A DNA stretch of 64,000 nt from Thalassobaculum sp. OXR-137 (GCF_034377285.1 NZ_CP139715.1:3766001-3830000); one strand, 5' to 3'; counted from the stretch's first letter, positions 8,329 to 17,292 are shown. Notes: generated from the sequence alone by a model not told the origin. Program-made: numbers and translations.

Positions 8329-9315
8329 ATGCGTGCTGTGATGATGGAAGCGTTCGGCGCGCCGGAGACGGCGGTGGTCAGGGAGCTGCCCTCTCCGACG
8401 CCCGGACCGGGCCAGGTGGCGATCCGCACCCGGGCGGCCGGCGTGAACTATCCCGACCTGCTGGTGGTGGAGGGCAGGTACCAGCACAAGCCGCCGCTGC
8501 CCTTCATTCCGGGCAAGGAATTGGCCGGCGAGATCACCGCGGTCGGCGCCGGCGTGACCGGCTGGAAGCCGGGAGACCGGGTGATGGCACAGATGGAATA
8601 CGGCGCCTTCGCCGAAGAGGTCGTGGCCGGGATCGACCAGTGCTTCGCGATGCCCGACGGCATGGCCTTCGCCGACGCGGCGGCCATGGGGCTGGTCTAT
8701 CAGACCGCCTGGTTCGCCCTGCTCGACCGGGGCGGCTTCAAGCCAGGCGAGACGGTGCTGGTTCTGGGCGCCACCGGCGGCGTCGGCATGGCGACCATCC
8801 AACTGGTGAAGGCGCTGGGCGGCACCGCGCTCGCCGGCGTGTCGACCATGTCCAAGGCCGACGCGGCGCGCCAGGCTGGGGCGGACCACATCATCGACCT
8901 GTCGGTGGAGAACCTGCGCGACGGGCTGCGCGATCAGGTCCATGCGGCGACCGGCGGCACGGGCGCGGATGTCTGCATCGACCCGCTGGGGGGAGATCCG
9001 TTCGACGCGGCCATGCGGGCACTGGCCTGGTGCGGTCGGATAGTGGTCGTCGGCTTCGCGGCCGGGCGCATCCCGGTGATCAAGGCGAACTACCTGCTGG
9101 TGAAGAACATTGCGGTGACCGGCCTGCAATGGTCCGACTACCGTGATCGCACGCCAGAGCGCATGGCCGAGGCCCAGGCCGAGATCTTCCGCCTGCATGC
9201 CGAGGGCAAGCTGTCGGCCAACGTGATGGCGACCTTCCCGCTGGACAGGATGGCCGAGGCCATGGCGGTCATCTCCGACCGTAAGGTGGTGGGGAAGGTC
9301 GTGCTGGAGATGTGA
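8329..9315 (+). CDS. NADPH:quinone oxidoreductase family protein (MDR superfamily)
   Basis: 328 aa medium-chain dehydrogenase/reductase of the zinc-free quinone oxidoreductase branch. The N-terminal GroES-like domain has GVNYPDLLVVEGRYQ and PFIPGKELAGEI; the Rossmann domain has VLGATGGVGMATIQLVKALGG. Zinc-ligand cysteines are not seen. It begins 4 nt after the racemase-like gene and closes the acyl-CoA operon; a long inverted repeat follows. Members reduce enones or quinones; this gene could equally encode an enoyl-CoA/enoyl-thioester reductase. Confidence 0.87.
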   Translation: MRAVMMEAFGAPETAVVRELPSPTPGPGQVAIRTRAAGVNYPDLLVVEGRYQHKPPLPFIPGKELAGEITAVGAGVTGWKPGDRVMAQMEYGAFAEEVVAGIDQCFAMPDGMAFADAAAMGLVYQTAWFALLDRGGFKPGETVLVLGATGGVGMATIQLVKALGGTALAGVSTMSKADAARQAGADHIIDLSVENLRDGLRDQVHAATGGTGADVCIDPLGGDPFDAAMRALAWCGRIVVVGFAAGRIPVIKANYLLVKNIAVTGLQWSDYRDRTPERMAEAQAEIFRLHAEGKLSANVMATFPLDRMAEAMAVISDRKVVGKVVLEM

Positions 9316-9322
9316 GGGGCGC

Positions 9323-9434
9323 CCCTTCGACACGCCCCTATGGGGCTGCTCAGGGCGAGGTCAAAGGATGGGTGTGGTTCTGCGTTAAGGTATGACCTCG
9401 CCCTGAGCAGGAGCGGCGCGACGTGTCGAAGGGC
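9323..9434. repeat. Intergenic inverted repeat, family A (pair)
   Basis: Two inverted units of about 40 bp: CCCTTCGACACG...CTCAGGGCGAGGTCA (9323-9363) and its partner TGACCTCGCCCTGAGCAG...GTGTCGAAGGG (9393-9434). The pair fills the space between two convergent genes and could act as a transcript-end hairpin on both strands. Further copies are at 27966-28083 and 55571-55611. Confidence 0.9.
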
Positions 9435-9440
9435 AGCCGC

Positions 9441-10289
9441 TCAATGCCGCCCCAGAAATCGCTCCAGCGCCTCCCGCGCCGGCGGCTCGTCCAGGGTGGG
9501 GGCGTGACCGATCTCCGGCAGGAGGACGGTTTCCATCGCCGGATGGCGGCGCTGCATTTCCGATGCCGTCTCCGCCGACAGGACGATCGACCTGCCACCC
9601 CGCACCAGCAGCACCGGCACCGCCGTCAGCGCGCTGAACAGTGCCCAGAGGTCCGCCTCCGTGGCCTCGGCCCCGGCCAGCGGTTTTACGATCGCCGGGT
9701 CCCAGTCCTGGCGCAGGCTGCCGTCCGGCTCCTCGCGATAGGTGGTCTTGGCGAAGGCGACCCATTCCTCCTGCGTGGTGAAGGACATGTCCGGCAGGAT
9801 CGTCTTCATCTCCGCCGCCGCGGCCTCCCACGAGGCGGGCCGGCGCTCGCGGCCCATCACCTCGATCAAAAAGTCGCCGCCGGTATCCGGGATCTCCGGC
9901 CCGATGTCGTTCAGCACGACGCCCGCCAGCGCGGTCGGCGCCATCACCGCTAGGGCCATGGCCATCAGTCCGCCGAAGGACGTTCCGATCACGACGACCC
10001 GGTGCAGCCCCAGCGCTATCATTACCGCGCGGATGTCGTCGGCCATGATCGGCGGCGCGTAGTCGGCGGGATCCGCGGCATAATCAGACCGGCCGCGGCC
10101 CCGATAGTCGAGGCTGACCAGCCGGCGCGGCGCGATCCGCTCGGCGATATGGGCGAAATCCTTGGTGGTGCGGGCATAGCCGGGCAGGCCGAGCACCGGC
10201 ACGCGGGGATCCAGCGGGTCCCCCCAATCGGCCGTGAACAGCCGCGCGCCCGACCGGCTGGTGACGAAGCGTTCCCGGCAGGACAGCAC
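9441..10289 (-). CDS. Alpha/beta hydrolase
   Basis: 282 aa alpha/beta-hydrolase fold. It has an oxyanion region PVLGLPGYARTTKDF, SLDYRGRGRSDY, the nucleophile elbow GTSFGG, and a terminal GHAPTLDEP holding the catalytic His. It is the last of three minus-strand genes (lytic transglycosylase, dehalogenase, hydrolase) with 14 nt between it and the dehalogenase. An esterase or C-C hydrolase activity is likely; the substrate cannot be told. Confidence 0.88.
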   Translation of the reverse strand: MLSCRERFVTSRSGARLFTADWGDPLDPRVPVLGLPGYARTTKDFAHIAERIAPRRLVSLDYRGRGRSDYAADPADYAPPIMADDIRAVMIALGLHRVVVIGTSFGGLMAMALAVMAPTALAGVVLNDIGPEIPDTGGDFLIEVMGRERRPASWEAAAAEMKTILPDMSFTTQEEWVAFAKTTYREEPDGSLRQDWDPAIVKPLAGAEATEADLWALFSALTAVPVLLVRGGRSIVLSAETASEMQRRHPAMETVLLPEIGHAPTLDEPPAREALERFLGRH

Positions 10290-10303
10290 GATCCGGCGCT
10301 CCG

Positions 10304-11014
10304 TCAGATGGCGCCGACGATGGCCGGCAGGGGCTCCAATGTCTTCAGCTCGATGTCCGGCGATCCCGGCAGCCGCTCACGCGCCTGGCCGAAGCGGTTG
10401 CACCAGGCCACCCGGAAGCCGAAGGCGGAGGCTGCCGCCGCATCCCAGGCATTGGACGACTGGAAGCTGATTGCCGCCGGACCCGACACGCCCAGGCGAT
10501 CGACAGCGAGCCGGTAGACCCGAGGGTCCGGCTTGAACACGCCCAACTCATCCACCGACAGCACGGCGTCCAGCAGCGGGGCGCAGCCGGTGCTCTCGCA
10601 CACGCTCTCCAGCATGTCGGGCGACCCGTTCGACAGGATGGCGGTCTTCATGCCGGCGGCCTTCAGCCTCTGCAGCACGCCCACCACCTCGGGATAGGTG
10701 TCCAGGGTGCGGTAACTGTCCATCAGCGCCTGACGCAGGCCGGTCGGCGGACCGCCGGGAAAGGCGGTCTCCAGCGCGAAGTCGAGCGCGTCGCCGGTGA
10801 CCTGCCAGAACGGCACATAATGGTCCGGGCCCATCAGGCTGCGCAGCCAGGAATAGGAGAGCTGCTTGGTGCGCCAGACGTCTGACATGATCTGGGCCGG
10901 TTCCACCTCCAGGCCGAAATCGTCGCGGCAGCGCGCGACGGCGGAATGGACGTCGAACATCGTTCCGTAGGCATCGAAGACGCAGGCCTCGATCCCGTCG
11001 AACCGTTCGGTCAT
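10304..11014 (-). CDS. Haloacid dehalogenase, type II (L-2-haloacid dehalogenase-like)
   Basis: 236 aa HAD hydrolase. Motif I is FDAYGTMFD with the nucleophilic Asp, motif II SNGSP, motif III the Lys in FKPDPRVY, and motif IV FQSSNAWDAAAA, very close to the FVSSNAWDAAGA of L-2-haloacid dehalogenases. These enzymes remove halide from short 2-haloalkanoic acids by an aspartyl-ester intermediate. It starts 25 nt downstream of the lytic transglycosylase stop. A phosphatase role is less likely given the SSNAWD motif. Confidence 0.88.
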   Translation of the reverse strand: MTERFDGIEACVFDAYGTMFDVHSAVARCRDDFGLEVEPAQIMSDVWRTKQLSYSWLRSLMGPDHYVPFWQVTGDALDFALETAFPGGPPTGLRQALMDSYRTLDTYPEVVGVLQRLKAAGMKTAILSNGSPDMLESVCESTGCAPLLDAVLSVDELGVFKPDPRVYRLAVDRLGVSGPAAISFQSSNAWDAAAASAFGFRVAWCNRFGQARERLPGSPDIELKTLEPLPAIVGAI

Positions 11015-11039
11015 GGCGTTCCCCCGTGCTGACGGCCGC

Positions 11040-13157
11040 CTATTTCTTCAGGGCGGCCTGTTGCCGGTCCAACAATACGCCGCAGGAATAGACGCACCAG
11101 ACTTTCTGGGCGCTCGGAGCAAGCGCGGCGATGGCGGTCGCCTGATCGTGATCGTTGGCGAGCCGGTCGCGGTAGACATGCAGCGCCTCCAGCACCCGCT
11201 GGACGTAATTGCGGGTTTCGGAGAACGGGATCCGCTCGATCCAGTCGATGACGTCCACCTTCGGGTCGCTCGGATCGCCGTGGTCCCGGACCCAGGCCGC
11301 GACCCGGCCGGGACCGGCGTTATAGGCGGCGATCGCCTTGATGTAGTGGCCGTCGAAGCGGTTCACCATCTGCTTCAGGTAGGTGCTGCCCAGGGTCACG
11401 TTGTAGTCCGGCCGGGCGATCAACGAGCCCAGGTCGTAGACCAGCCCGATCGACTTGGCGGTGACCTCCGCCGTGGCCGGCATGAGCTGCATCAGGCCGC
11501 GCGCCCCGACCCGGCTGATGGCGGTGGTCTCGAAGCTGCTCTCCTGGCGGATGATCGCGTGCACGAAGGCCGGCTCCGGCCCCTCGGTCGGCGTCGGCTG
11601 AAGCACCGGGTAGCCGAGGGCGGGCAGGATCATCCGTCCGGTCGCCGCGCGCCTGGCGGTGAACACGGCCGTGCCCAACTCGCCGGCCTCCGCCGCCATT
11701 TCGGCGATCAGGGCCGAGCGGTCGATGTCGTCGCTGGACACCGCCATGTGCCGCAGGAACAGCCGCGCGGTGCGGTCCATCCGCAGGCGGAGAAGGGCGC
11801 GGGTCGCCTGCACCTCGTCGTCGGCGTCGAAGGCGGCGCGGGCGGCGGCATCCGGTGCCGCGGGCGCGGGCAGGGCGATCCGCTTGGCGCCGATCCGCGC
11901 GGCGGCGAGCTGGCCGTAGAACGTGGTCTGGAAGGCGGCGCCGCGGGCATACCATTCCCGCGCGCCGTCCGGATCGCCGACCGCTTCCGACGCCCGGCCG
12001 GCCCAATAGGCGGCGCGGCCGGAGCTGATCGGGGTGGAGACATTGCCGTGCAACTGGGTGAAGTGGCGCAGGGCGTCCTTCGGGCGATCGAGAAACCGCA
12101 GCGCAATCCACCCGGCAAGCCATTCGGCATCGGCGAAGGGGGCACCCGAACGCTGGTTATGGGAGGCCGCCAGCAGGTAGGCGTCCTTCAGGTTGCCGTC
12201 GTCCAAGGCCTCGCGGATATGCCAGGCCCGCTCGCGCCACCACAGCGCGGCGAATTCCTCGGACGGCGGCGCCTGGAACATCAGTTCCCGCGCGCCGACC
12301 TTCATGCCGGACTGGCGGCGCCAGCGCAGCCGCTCGTAATGCAGCCCCGGGTCGTCCTGGAGATCCTTGGGCACCCGCCGGATCGCCTCGTCCACTCCGG
12401 CCTGCTTGTAACGCAGGCGCAGGCGGGCGTCGGCCAGCTTCCGCCAGCCGTCGGGCACATGGTCCATGGCCTGACGGGCCGCACCCGCATGGCCGCGCCA
12501 CAGCATGTCGTCCAGGCGCTCGATATGATCGATCTGCCGCAGGTACTTGCCGTAGCGGGCGAGGAACAGCGCCTCGTCCTTGTTGCCGAGCTCGATGCTG
12601 CGCCAGGTCTGGCGCACCTTGGCCTGCACCGTCGCCTGATCGCCGGTCCGTGCCACCGCCTCGAGATGGGCGAGCTTGCCCTGGGTCGAGCGCGGCGGAT
12701 GCTTGGCGAACCAGTCGAGCTTGCGGGCCAGGCTGATGTCGCGAGGCATCAGCTCCTCGGCCCGGGCGACGAGGGTGGATTCGTCCGGCCAGCCCGGATG
12801 ATCGTTCAGGAAGCGCTCGATCGCGGCAAAATCTGTCGGCTGGCCGCCGTCGCGCAGCCGGGTCCATTGGAACAGGGCCTCCATCGCGGCGTCCCGGCCC
12901 CGGCCGCGCACCGCCGAGACCTTGTCCCAATCGCCGGACGCCGCGAAGGACAGGGTGGTCCTCCACGCGGAGTCCGACGCCGAGAGGCCAGTCAGGCCGG
13001 CTGGCCGGGCCATCGGTATGGGAGCACCGCCGGGAGCGACGGCGGTCGCCGTAGACGGGCGCAGCTCGGGCGATGGCGCCTTGTCGGCAGCCGGGGCAAC
13101 ACCGGCCCAGGCCAGCGCCACCACGCCGAAGATGACCGGGAGACCGCGAACGATCAT
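11040..13157 (-). CDS. Soluble lytic murein transglycosylase
   Basis: 705 aa from the ATG at 13157, chosen because GGAG lies about 7 nt upstream and the protein then opens with a signal peptide (MIVRGLPVIFGVVALAWAG...APAA). A start at 13256 is open but would bury the signal. The long alpha-helical superhelical region is followed by a C-terminal SLT domain with catalytic Glu in RQESSF, then GARGLMQLMPATA and YNAGPGRV. It cleaves peptidoglycan glycan strands in the periplasm to 1,6-anhydromuropeptides. It is divergent from dapA. Confidence 0.94.
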   Translation of the reverse strand: MIVRGLPVIFGVVALAWAGVAPAADKAPSPELRPSTATAVAPGGAPIPMARPAGLTGLSASDSAWRTTLSFAASGDWDKVSAVRGRGRDAAMEALFQWTRLRDGGQPTDFAAIERFLNDHPGWPDESTLVARAEELMPRDISLARKLDWFAKHPPRSTQGKLAHLEAVARTGDQATVQAKVRQTWRSIELGNKDEALFLARYGKYLRQIDHIERLDDMLWRGHAGAARQAMDHVPDGWRKLADARLRLRYKQAGVDEAIRRVPKDLQDDPGLHYERLRWRRQSGMKVGARELMFQAPPSEEFAALWWRERAWHIREALDDGNLKDAYLLAASHNQRSGAPFADAEWLAGWIALRFLDRPKDALRHFTQLHGNVSTPISSGRAAYWAGRASEAVGDPDGAREWYARGAAFQTTFYGQLAAARIGAKRIALPAPAAPDAAARAAFDADDEVQATRALLRLRMDRTARLFLRHMAVSSDDIDRSALIAEMAAEAGELGTAVFTARRAATGRMILPALGYPVLQPTPTEGPEPAFVHAIIRQESSFETTAISRVGARGLMQLMPATAEVTAKSIGLVYDLGSLIARPDYNVTLGSTYLKQMVNRFDGHYIKAIAAYNAGPGRVAAWVRDHGDPSDPKVDVIDWIERIPFSETRNYVQRVLEALHVYRDRLANDHDQATAIAALAPSAQKVWCVYSCGVLLDRQQAALKK

Positions 13158-13351
13158 GGTACTTCTCCGCACGATCGTCGGCGCCTGTGGGGGGAGCTTG
13201 GGGCCGACGACGAACGACCAAGGTAATGCTGCAACCGCTAACCGCCAAGCGGGCATGAGAAATTAGCTATCAGGCACACTTGCCCCCAGGTGGGGCCGGG
13301 CGTAATGTCGCGCCTTCGACCTTCCTATAACTGCCGACTCGGAGAGAACCG

Positions 13352-14254
13352 ATGGGCTACGCATTCGGACAGCCGTTGTTCAAGGGATCACTTGTTGCCT
13401 TGATCACGCCGTTCAAAAACGGCGCGGTGGACGAGGATGCGTTCCGAAAACTCGTGGACTGGCAGATCGAGCAGGGCACCCATGGCCTTGTTCCGGTCGG
13501 CACCACGGGGGAAAGCCCGACGCTGAGCCACGAGGAGCACAAGCGGGTCATCGAGCTCTGCATCGAGCAGGCGGCGGGCCGGGTCCCGGTCATCGCCGGT
13601 GCCGGCTCCAACTCGACCAAGGAAGCGGTGGAGTTCACCCAGCACGCGGCCGAGGCCGGTGCGGATGCGGTGCTGCACGTCATGCCGTATTACAACAAGC
13701 CGACCCAGGAAGGCATGTTCCGGCATTTCGAGGCGATCAATAACGCCGTCGATATCCCGATCATCATCTACAATATTCCCGGCCGCTCGGTCGTGGACAT
13801 GTCCGTGGACACGATGAAGCGGTGCTACGAGGAGCTCAAGAACGTCACCGGCGTGAAGGACGCGACCGCCGATCTGGTGCGTCCGATCAAGCAGCGCATG
13901 GCGATGGGCGAGGATTTCTGTCAGCTCACCGGCGAGGACGCCTCCGTGCTGCCGTTCCTGTCCCATGGCGGGCACGGCTGCATCTCGGTCACGGCCAATG
14001 TCGCGCCCAAGCAGCTTTCCGAGCTGCACGTGGCCTGGCAGAACCGCGACCTGGACACCGCCTTCGCGATCAACGAGCGGCTGCAGCCCCTGCATGCCGC
14101 GCTGTTCGCCGAGAGCAGCCCGGGACCGGTGAAATACGCGGCCAGCCTGCTGGGCATCTGCGAGTCGACCGCCCGCCTGCCGATCTACGAGATCGCCGAC
14201 GAGAACAAGGCGAAGGTCGAAAGCGCGATGCGCTATGCCGGCCTGCTGAACTGA
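13352..14254 (+). CDS. dapA: 4-hydroxy-tetrahydrodipicolinate synthase
   Basis: 300 aa class I aldolase that condenses pyruvate with aspartate semialdehyde in lysine and diaminopimelate synthesis. The Schiff-base lysine is K169 (GVKDATAD); the proton relay has Tyr140 and the Thr pair in GTTGES (51-52); Arg145 is in YNIPGRS. GGAGAG precedes the ATG. It is followed by a strong hairpin terminator and then smpB. Confidence 0.97.
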   Translation: MGYAFGQPLFKGSLVALITPFKNGAVDEDAFRKLVDWQIEQGTHGLVPVGTTGESPTLSHEEHKRVIELCIEQAAGRVPVIAGAGSNSTKEAVEFTQHAAEAGADAVLHVMPYYNKPTQEGMFRHFEAINNAVDIPIIIYNIPGRSVVDMSVDTMKRCYEELKNVTGVKDATADLVRPIKQRMAMGEDFCQLTGEDASVLPFLSHGGHGCISVTANVAPKQLSELHVAWQNRDLDTAFAINERLQPLHAALFAESSPGPVKYAASLLGICESTARLPIYEIADENKAKVESAMRYAGLLN

Positions 14255-14283
14255 CCATCGCTTCCGCACTGCGGAGGCCTGAG

Positions 14284-14320
14284 CGGCCCGCCCCGATCCG
14301 GGCGGGCCGTTGCCTTTCTG
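14284..14320 (+). terminator. Intrinsic terminator after dapA
   Basis: A 10-bp perfect GC stem (CGGCCCGCCC, 14284-14293, with 14300-14309), a 6-nt loop and a T-containing tail TTGCCTTTCT. It lies 30 nt after the dapA stop. Confidence 0.75.
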
Positions 14321-14355
14321 GGGTCTTCCCGGGGGCGCCGTCCCGGACCCCGGCC

Positions 14356-14383
14356 TCGACACGGGGCGGGGGCTGCCTATATA
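14356..14383 (+). promoter_or_regulatory. Probable sigma-70 promoter of smpB
   Basis: TCGACA and TATATA are separated by 16 nt, ending 29 nt before the smpB ATG and beginning downstream of the dapA terminator. Recognised by eye only. Confidence 0.45.
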
Positions 14384-14412
14384 CGCACGTCTGGATTTGA
14401 GGAGAGCGCGCC

Positions 14413-14883
14413 ATGGCGGGTAAGCAGGGCGCCCGCAAAGAGGTTGCTCGAAACCGGCGGGCCCGACACGAGTACATGATCGAGGAGACCCTCGAGGCCG
14501 GTCTCATGCTGACCGGTTCCGAGGTGAAGTCGCTGCGCGAGGGCCGCGCGTCGATCAGCGAGTCCTATGCGGGCGACGAGAAGGGCGACCTGGCGCTGAT
14601 CAACGCCCATATTCCGGAATACAAGCCGGCCGAGCCGTTCAACCACGAGCCCCGCCGGGTGCGCCGTCTGCTCGTCCACCGCAAGGAGCGGGACAAGCTG
14701 CTCGGCATGATCCGGCGCGAGGGCTACACGATCGTGCCGATGTCGCTGTATTTCAACGACCGCAGCATCGCCAAGCTGGAGATCGGCCTCGCCCGCGGCA
14801 AGAAGATGGCCGACAAGCGCCAGGACGTGAAGAAGCGGGACTGGGAACGCCAGAAGGCCCGGCTTCTGCGCGAGAAGGGGTGA
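14413..14883 (+). CDS. smpB: SsrA (tmRNA)-binding protein
   Basis: 156 aa, normal length. It shows the OB-fold signatures [32 protein letters not shown], the AHIPEY strand, and a basic C-terminal tail ([16 protein letters not shown]) that inserts in the ribosomal mRNA channel. With tmRNA it rescues stalled ribosomes. tmRNA itself is not in this window. The gene lies between a terminator/promoter pair and a long inverted repeat, so it is probably transcribed alone. Confidence 0.97.
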   Translation: MAGKQGARKEVARNRRARHEYMIEETLEAGLMLTGSEVKSLREGRASISESYAGDEKGDLALINAHIPEYKPAEPFNHEPRRVRRLLVHRKERDKLLGMIRREGYTIVPMSLYFNDRSIAKLEIGLARGKKMADKRQDVKKRDWERQKARLLREKG

Positions 14884-14955
14884 GGGCGGGCTGCAGCAGT
14901 GGATGCCGACTCGAGCGGCTCCGATCATGCGGTAAAGACCAACTTCTCTCACCGT

Positions 14956-15053
14956 CACTCCCCGGATTTAGTCCGGGGCCTACGGGTCACTAGACCCTAA
15001 GTCAGGCGTTCTAAGCGGCTTTGGGGTGGGCCCCGGACTAAATCCGGGGAGTG
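14956..15053. repeat. Intergenic inverted repeat, family C
   Basis: Perfect 25-bp arms (14956-14980 and 15029-15053) built on CACTCCCCGGATTTAGTCCG surround a 48-nt centre. The repeat lies between the convergent ends of smpB and the uracil-DNA glycosylase gene. A related copy is at 45268-45376. Confidence 0.9.
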
Positions 15054-15075
15054 ATTGCGGGGAAGGAGGAGTCCC

Positions 15076-15714
15076 TTACCTCGTGTCCAGCAGTTCCCGC
15101 ACCTGACGGAACACGTCGTGGAACATCTCTTCGGTCAGCCGGCCGGTGTTCGTGTTGTAGCGCGAGCAGTGGTAGGAGCCGACCATCAGCCGGCCGTCCT
15201 CCAGATCGTGCACCGCGTTATGGCCGAACTTGAAGGCGGACTTCCGTCGGCCCAGCGCCGCCAGCGTCGCGCCATGGGCGAGGGAGCCGAGCACCAGGAT
15301 CACCTTCAGCGCCGGCATCTCGCCGATGGTCGTCTCCAGGAAAGGCCGGCAATTCGCGGTCTCGGAGCCGATCAGCTTGTTCTGGGGCGGGACGCAGCGG
15401 GCGGCGTTGGTGATCCGGCAGTCGATCAGGGACAGCCCGTCATCCGCCCGCTTATCGTAGGTGCCGGTGGCGAAGCCGAACGTGAGCAGGGTGTCGTAGA
15501 GCAGGTCGCCCGCGTAATCGCCGGTGAACGGGCGGCCGGTGCGGTTCGCTCCCTTTAGGCCCGGCGCCATCCCGACCACCAGCAGCCGCGCATCGGTGCC
15601 GCCGAAACTCGGCACCGGCGCGTTGTGGAAGTCCGGGTACAGCCGTCGGTTCTCGTGCCGGAAGGCGACGAGACGCGGGCAGAGACCGCAATCGGCAGGC
15701 GGGTCACTCAGCAT
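15076..15714 (-). CDS. Uracil-DNA glycosylase, iron-sulfur, family 5 (UdgB)-like
   Basis: 212 aa from the ATG at 15714, chosen because an upstream in-frame extension would overlap the preceding gene. Four cysteines suit a [4Fe-4S] cluster: CGLC near the N-terminus and a C-x15-C pair (CVPPQNKL...ANC). Motif 1 is GMAPGLKGANRTGRPFTGD, which lacks the Asp/Asn/Glu general base of families 1-4 and fits family 5. The second motif HCSRYN holds the catalytic His. It excises uracil and possibly other deaminated bases. It lies 31 nt downstream of the NYN gene, probably in one transcript. Confidence 0.88.
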   Translation of the reverse strand: MLSDPPADCGLCPRLVAFRHENRRLYPDFHNAPVPSFGGTDARLLVVGMAPGLKGANRTGRPFTGDYAGDLLYDTLLTFGFATGTYDKRADDGLSLIDCRITNAARCVPPQNKLIGSETANCRPFLETTIGEMPALKVILVLGSLAHGATLAALGRRKSAFKFGHNAVHDLEDGRLMVGSYHCSRYNTNTGRLTEEMFHDVFRQVRELLDTR

Positions 15715-15745
15715 ATCGGCAGGCGATCTCTCGACGGTCTGCGGC

Positions 15746-16429
15746 TCAGCCGCGGCGGGGCGTCGGAGTCCGACGCACGACCGCGGGGGGCTCATCGTCC
15801 TCGTAATCGTCGTCGACATAATCGTCGTCGAGATCGTCATCCGCCTCGACAGGGGCGGAGGCAGGCGCCGCCGGCCGCTCTCGACGGGGACCGCGATCGG
15901 AATGAACCCGCTCGATCTGGGCCGCGAGCTGGTCGAGTTCGATGAACTGGTCGGCCTGGCGCCGCAGCTCGTCGGCGATCATCGGCGGCTGGGTGCGGAT
16001 CGAGGAAACGACGGACGCGCGCACACCCTTGCGCTGCACCGCCTCGATCAGGGAGCGGAAGTCGCCGTCGCCGGAGAACAGGACCACGTGGTCGACCCGG
16101 TCGACCATTTCCATCATGTCCACCGCAAGCTCGATGTCCATGTTGCCCTTCACCTTGCGGCGGCCGGCGCTGTCGGTGAATTCTTTGGCCGGCTTGGTAA
16201 CCAGCGTGTAACCGTTGTAATCCAGCCAGTCGACTAGCGGCCGGATCGGCGAATACTCCTGATCTTCCAGCAATGCGGTATAATAAAAGGCGCGAATCAA
16301 CCGGCCTTTACCTGCAAACAGATCGAGAAGTCGCTTGTAGTCAATATCGAAACCCAGGGAGCGGGCGGCGGAATAGAGGTTGGCACCGTCTATGAACAGC
16401 GCCATTCGTTCATCGGGATGGAATAGCAT
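15746..16429 (-). CDS. NYN (PIN-like) domain protein, LabA/DUF88 family
   Basis: 227 aa from the ATG at 16429, supported by AAGGA seven bases upstream; a TTG at 16444 is the alternative. Acidic residues of the PIN-like metal site are visible in LFIDGANLY (D14), KGNMDIELAVDMMEM and LFSGDGDFRSL. The C-terminal about 45 residues are disordered: Arg/Pro/Ala-rich, then a very acidic run (EADDDLDDDYVDDDYEDDE) and a basic end. The family is predicted to cleave RNA. It is probably co-transcribed with the downstream glycosylase. Confidence 0.88.
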   Translation of the reverse strand: MLFHPDERMALFIDGANLYSAARSLGFDIDYKRLLDLFAGKGRLIRAFYYTALLEDQEYSPIRPLVDWLDYNGYTLVTKPAKEFTDSAGRRKVKGNMDIELAVDMMEMVDRVDHVVLFSGDGDFRSLIEAVQRKGVRASVVSSIRTQPPMIADELRRQADQFIELDQLAAQIERVHSDRGPRRERPAAPASAPVEADDDLDDDYVDDDYEDDEPPAVVRRTPTPRRG

Positions 16430-16669
16430 ATGCAATCCTTTCAATTGCTTTTGCGCTCTTCTTGCGCTGAATTCTCAAAAATTCGGCAGGCGGCTGAGGA
16501 ATGAGGCCCCCGCGTCGAACTGTTTGCAGTCTAGGTCCGAATATGGGCTGATGTACAGGCCAAAGGCCTGCCGTGGAGGCAACGATTACATGGTGAAATT
16601 GTCAGTCGCGTCGGGGACGAGGCGGTGTCGAAGAGCGGCTCCGGAGGGCCGGTCGGCGGAGGGGGCACG

Positions 16670-17188
16670 GTGATCGTCATCGCCGTCGGCGCCAACCTGC
16701 CGGCCGCCGGTTTCGACACGCCGCTGGCCACCTGCGAGGCGGCGGTCCGCCGACTGGATCAGGAGCCGGACGTCCGGGTCGTCGCCCGGTCGCGGTGGTA
16801 CGAGTCCGAGCCGGTCCCGAAATCCGACCAGCCCTGGTACGTGAACGGCGCGGTCGCGGTGAAGACCGACCTGATCCCGGAGGTGCTGCTGGCCCGGATG
16901 CACGAGATCGAGGATTCCTTCGGCCGGGTCCGGCGGGTCCGCAACGAGGCACGCCCGATCGACCTCGATCTGATCGACTACGAGGGCAGGGTCCGCATCG
17001 GCGCGATGGCGCCGACCCTGCCGCACCCCCGGGCCGCCGAGCGGGCATTCGTGCTGCTGCCGATCCGTGACCTCGATCCGCAGTGGCGCCATCCGGTCAC
17101 CGGCGAGACCGTGGAGACGCTGATCGGCGCGCTGTCCGATCTCGGCGAGTCGATCAGGGCGATCGAGGAAGGCGCGTCAGGATCTTGA
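16670..17188 (+). CDS. folK: 2-amino-4-hydroxy-6-hydroxymethyldihydropteridine pyrophosphokinase
   Basis: 172 aa from a GTG at 16670, preferred because GGAGG at 16657-16661 sits about 8 nt upstream and the protein then starts at the first beta strand (VIVIAVGANLP). A GTG at 16625 would add 15 Gly-rich residues. Motifs are the SRWYESEP strand, YVNGAVAVKTDL, and RNEARPIDLDLIDY with the Mg-binding Asp pair, then LPHPRAAERAFVLLPI. It pyrophosphorylates hydroxymethyldihydropterin in folate synthesis. Confidence 0.94.
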   Translation: MIVIAVGANLPAAGFDTPLATCEAAVRRLDQEPDVRVVARSRWYESEPVPKSDQPWYVNGAVAVKTDLIPEVLLARMHEIEDSFGRVRRVRNEARPIDLDLIDYEGRVRIGAMAPTLPHPRAAERAFVLLPIRDLDPQWRHPVTGETVETLIGALSDLGESIRAIEEGASGS

Positions 17189-17216
17189 TTTCCGGGCGAT
17201 AACCTCGGATCAGCGC

Positions 17217-17245
17217 TTGTTTTACCGCCGCTTGGTCTCTATATT
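17217..17245 (+). promoter_or_regulatory. Sigma-70-type promoter of rpoZ
   Basis: TTGTTT, a 17-nt spacer and TATATT, with the -10 ending 47 nt before the rpoZ ATG in an otherwise GC-rich gap after folK. This is the best housekeeping-type promoter match I see in the window and probably also serves spoT and acpS. Confidence 0.6.
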
Positions 17246-17292
17246 CCGCGGCTCCGCCTAATCATTGTGCGCACCCGATCGAGAGGCTTTTC

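Noticed and set aside
14956-15053. Repeat families A, B and C as parts of a CRISPR array
   Set aside because: They are isolated inverted repeats with variable centres, not regularly spaced direct repeats with unique spacers. No cas genes are present.
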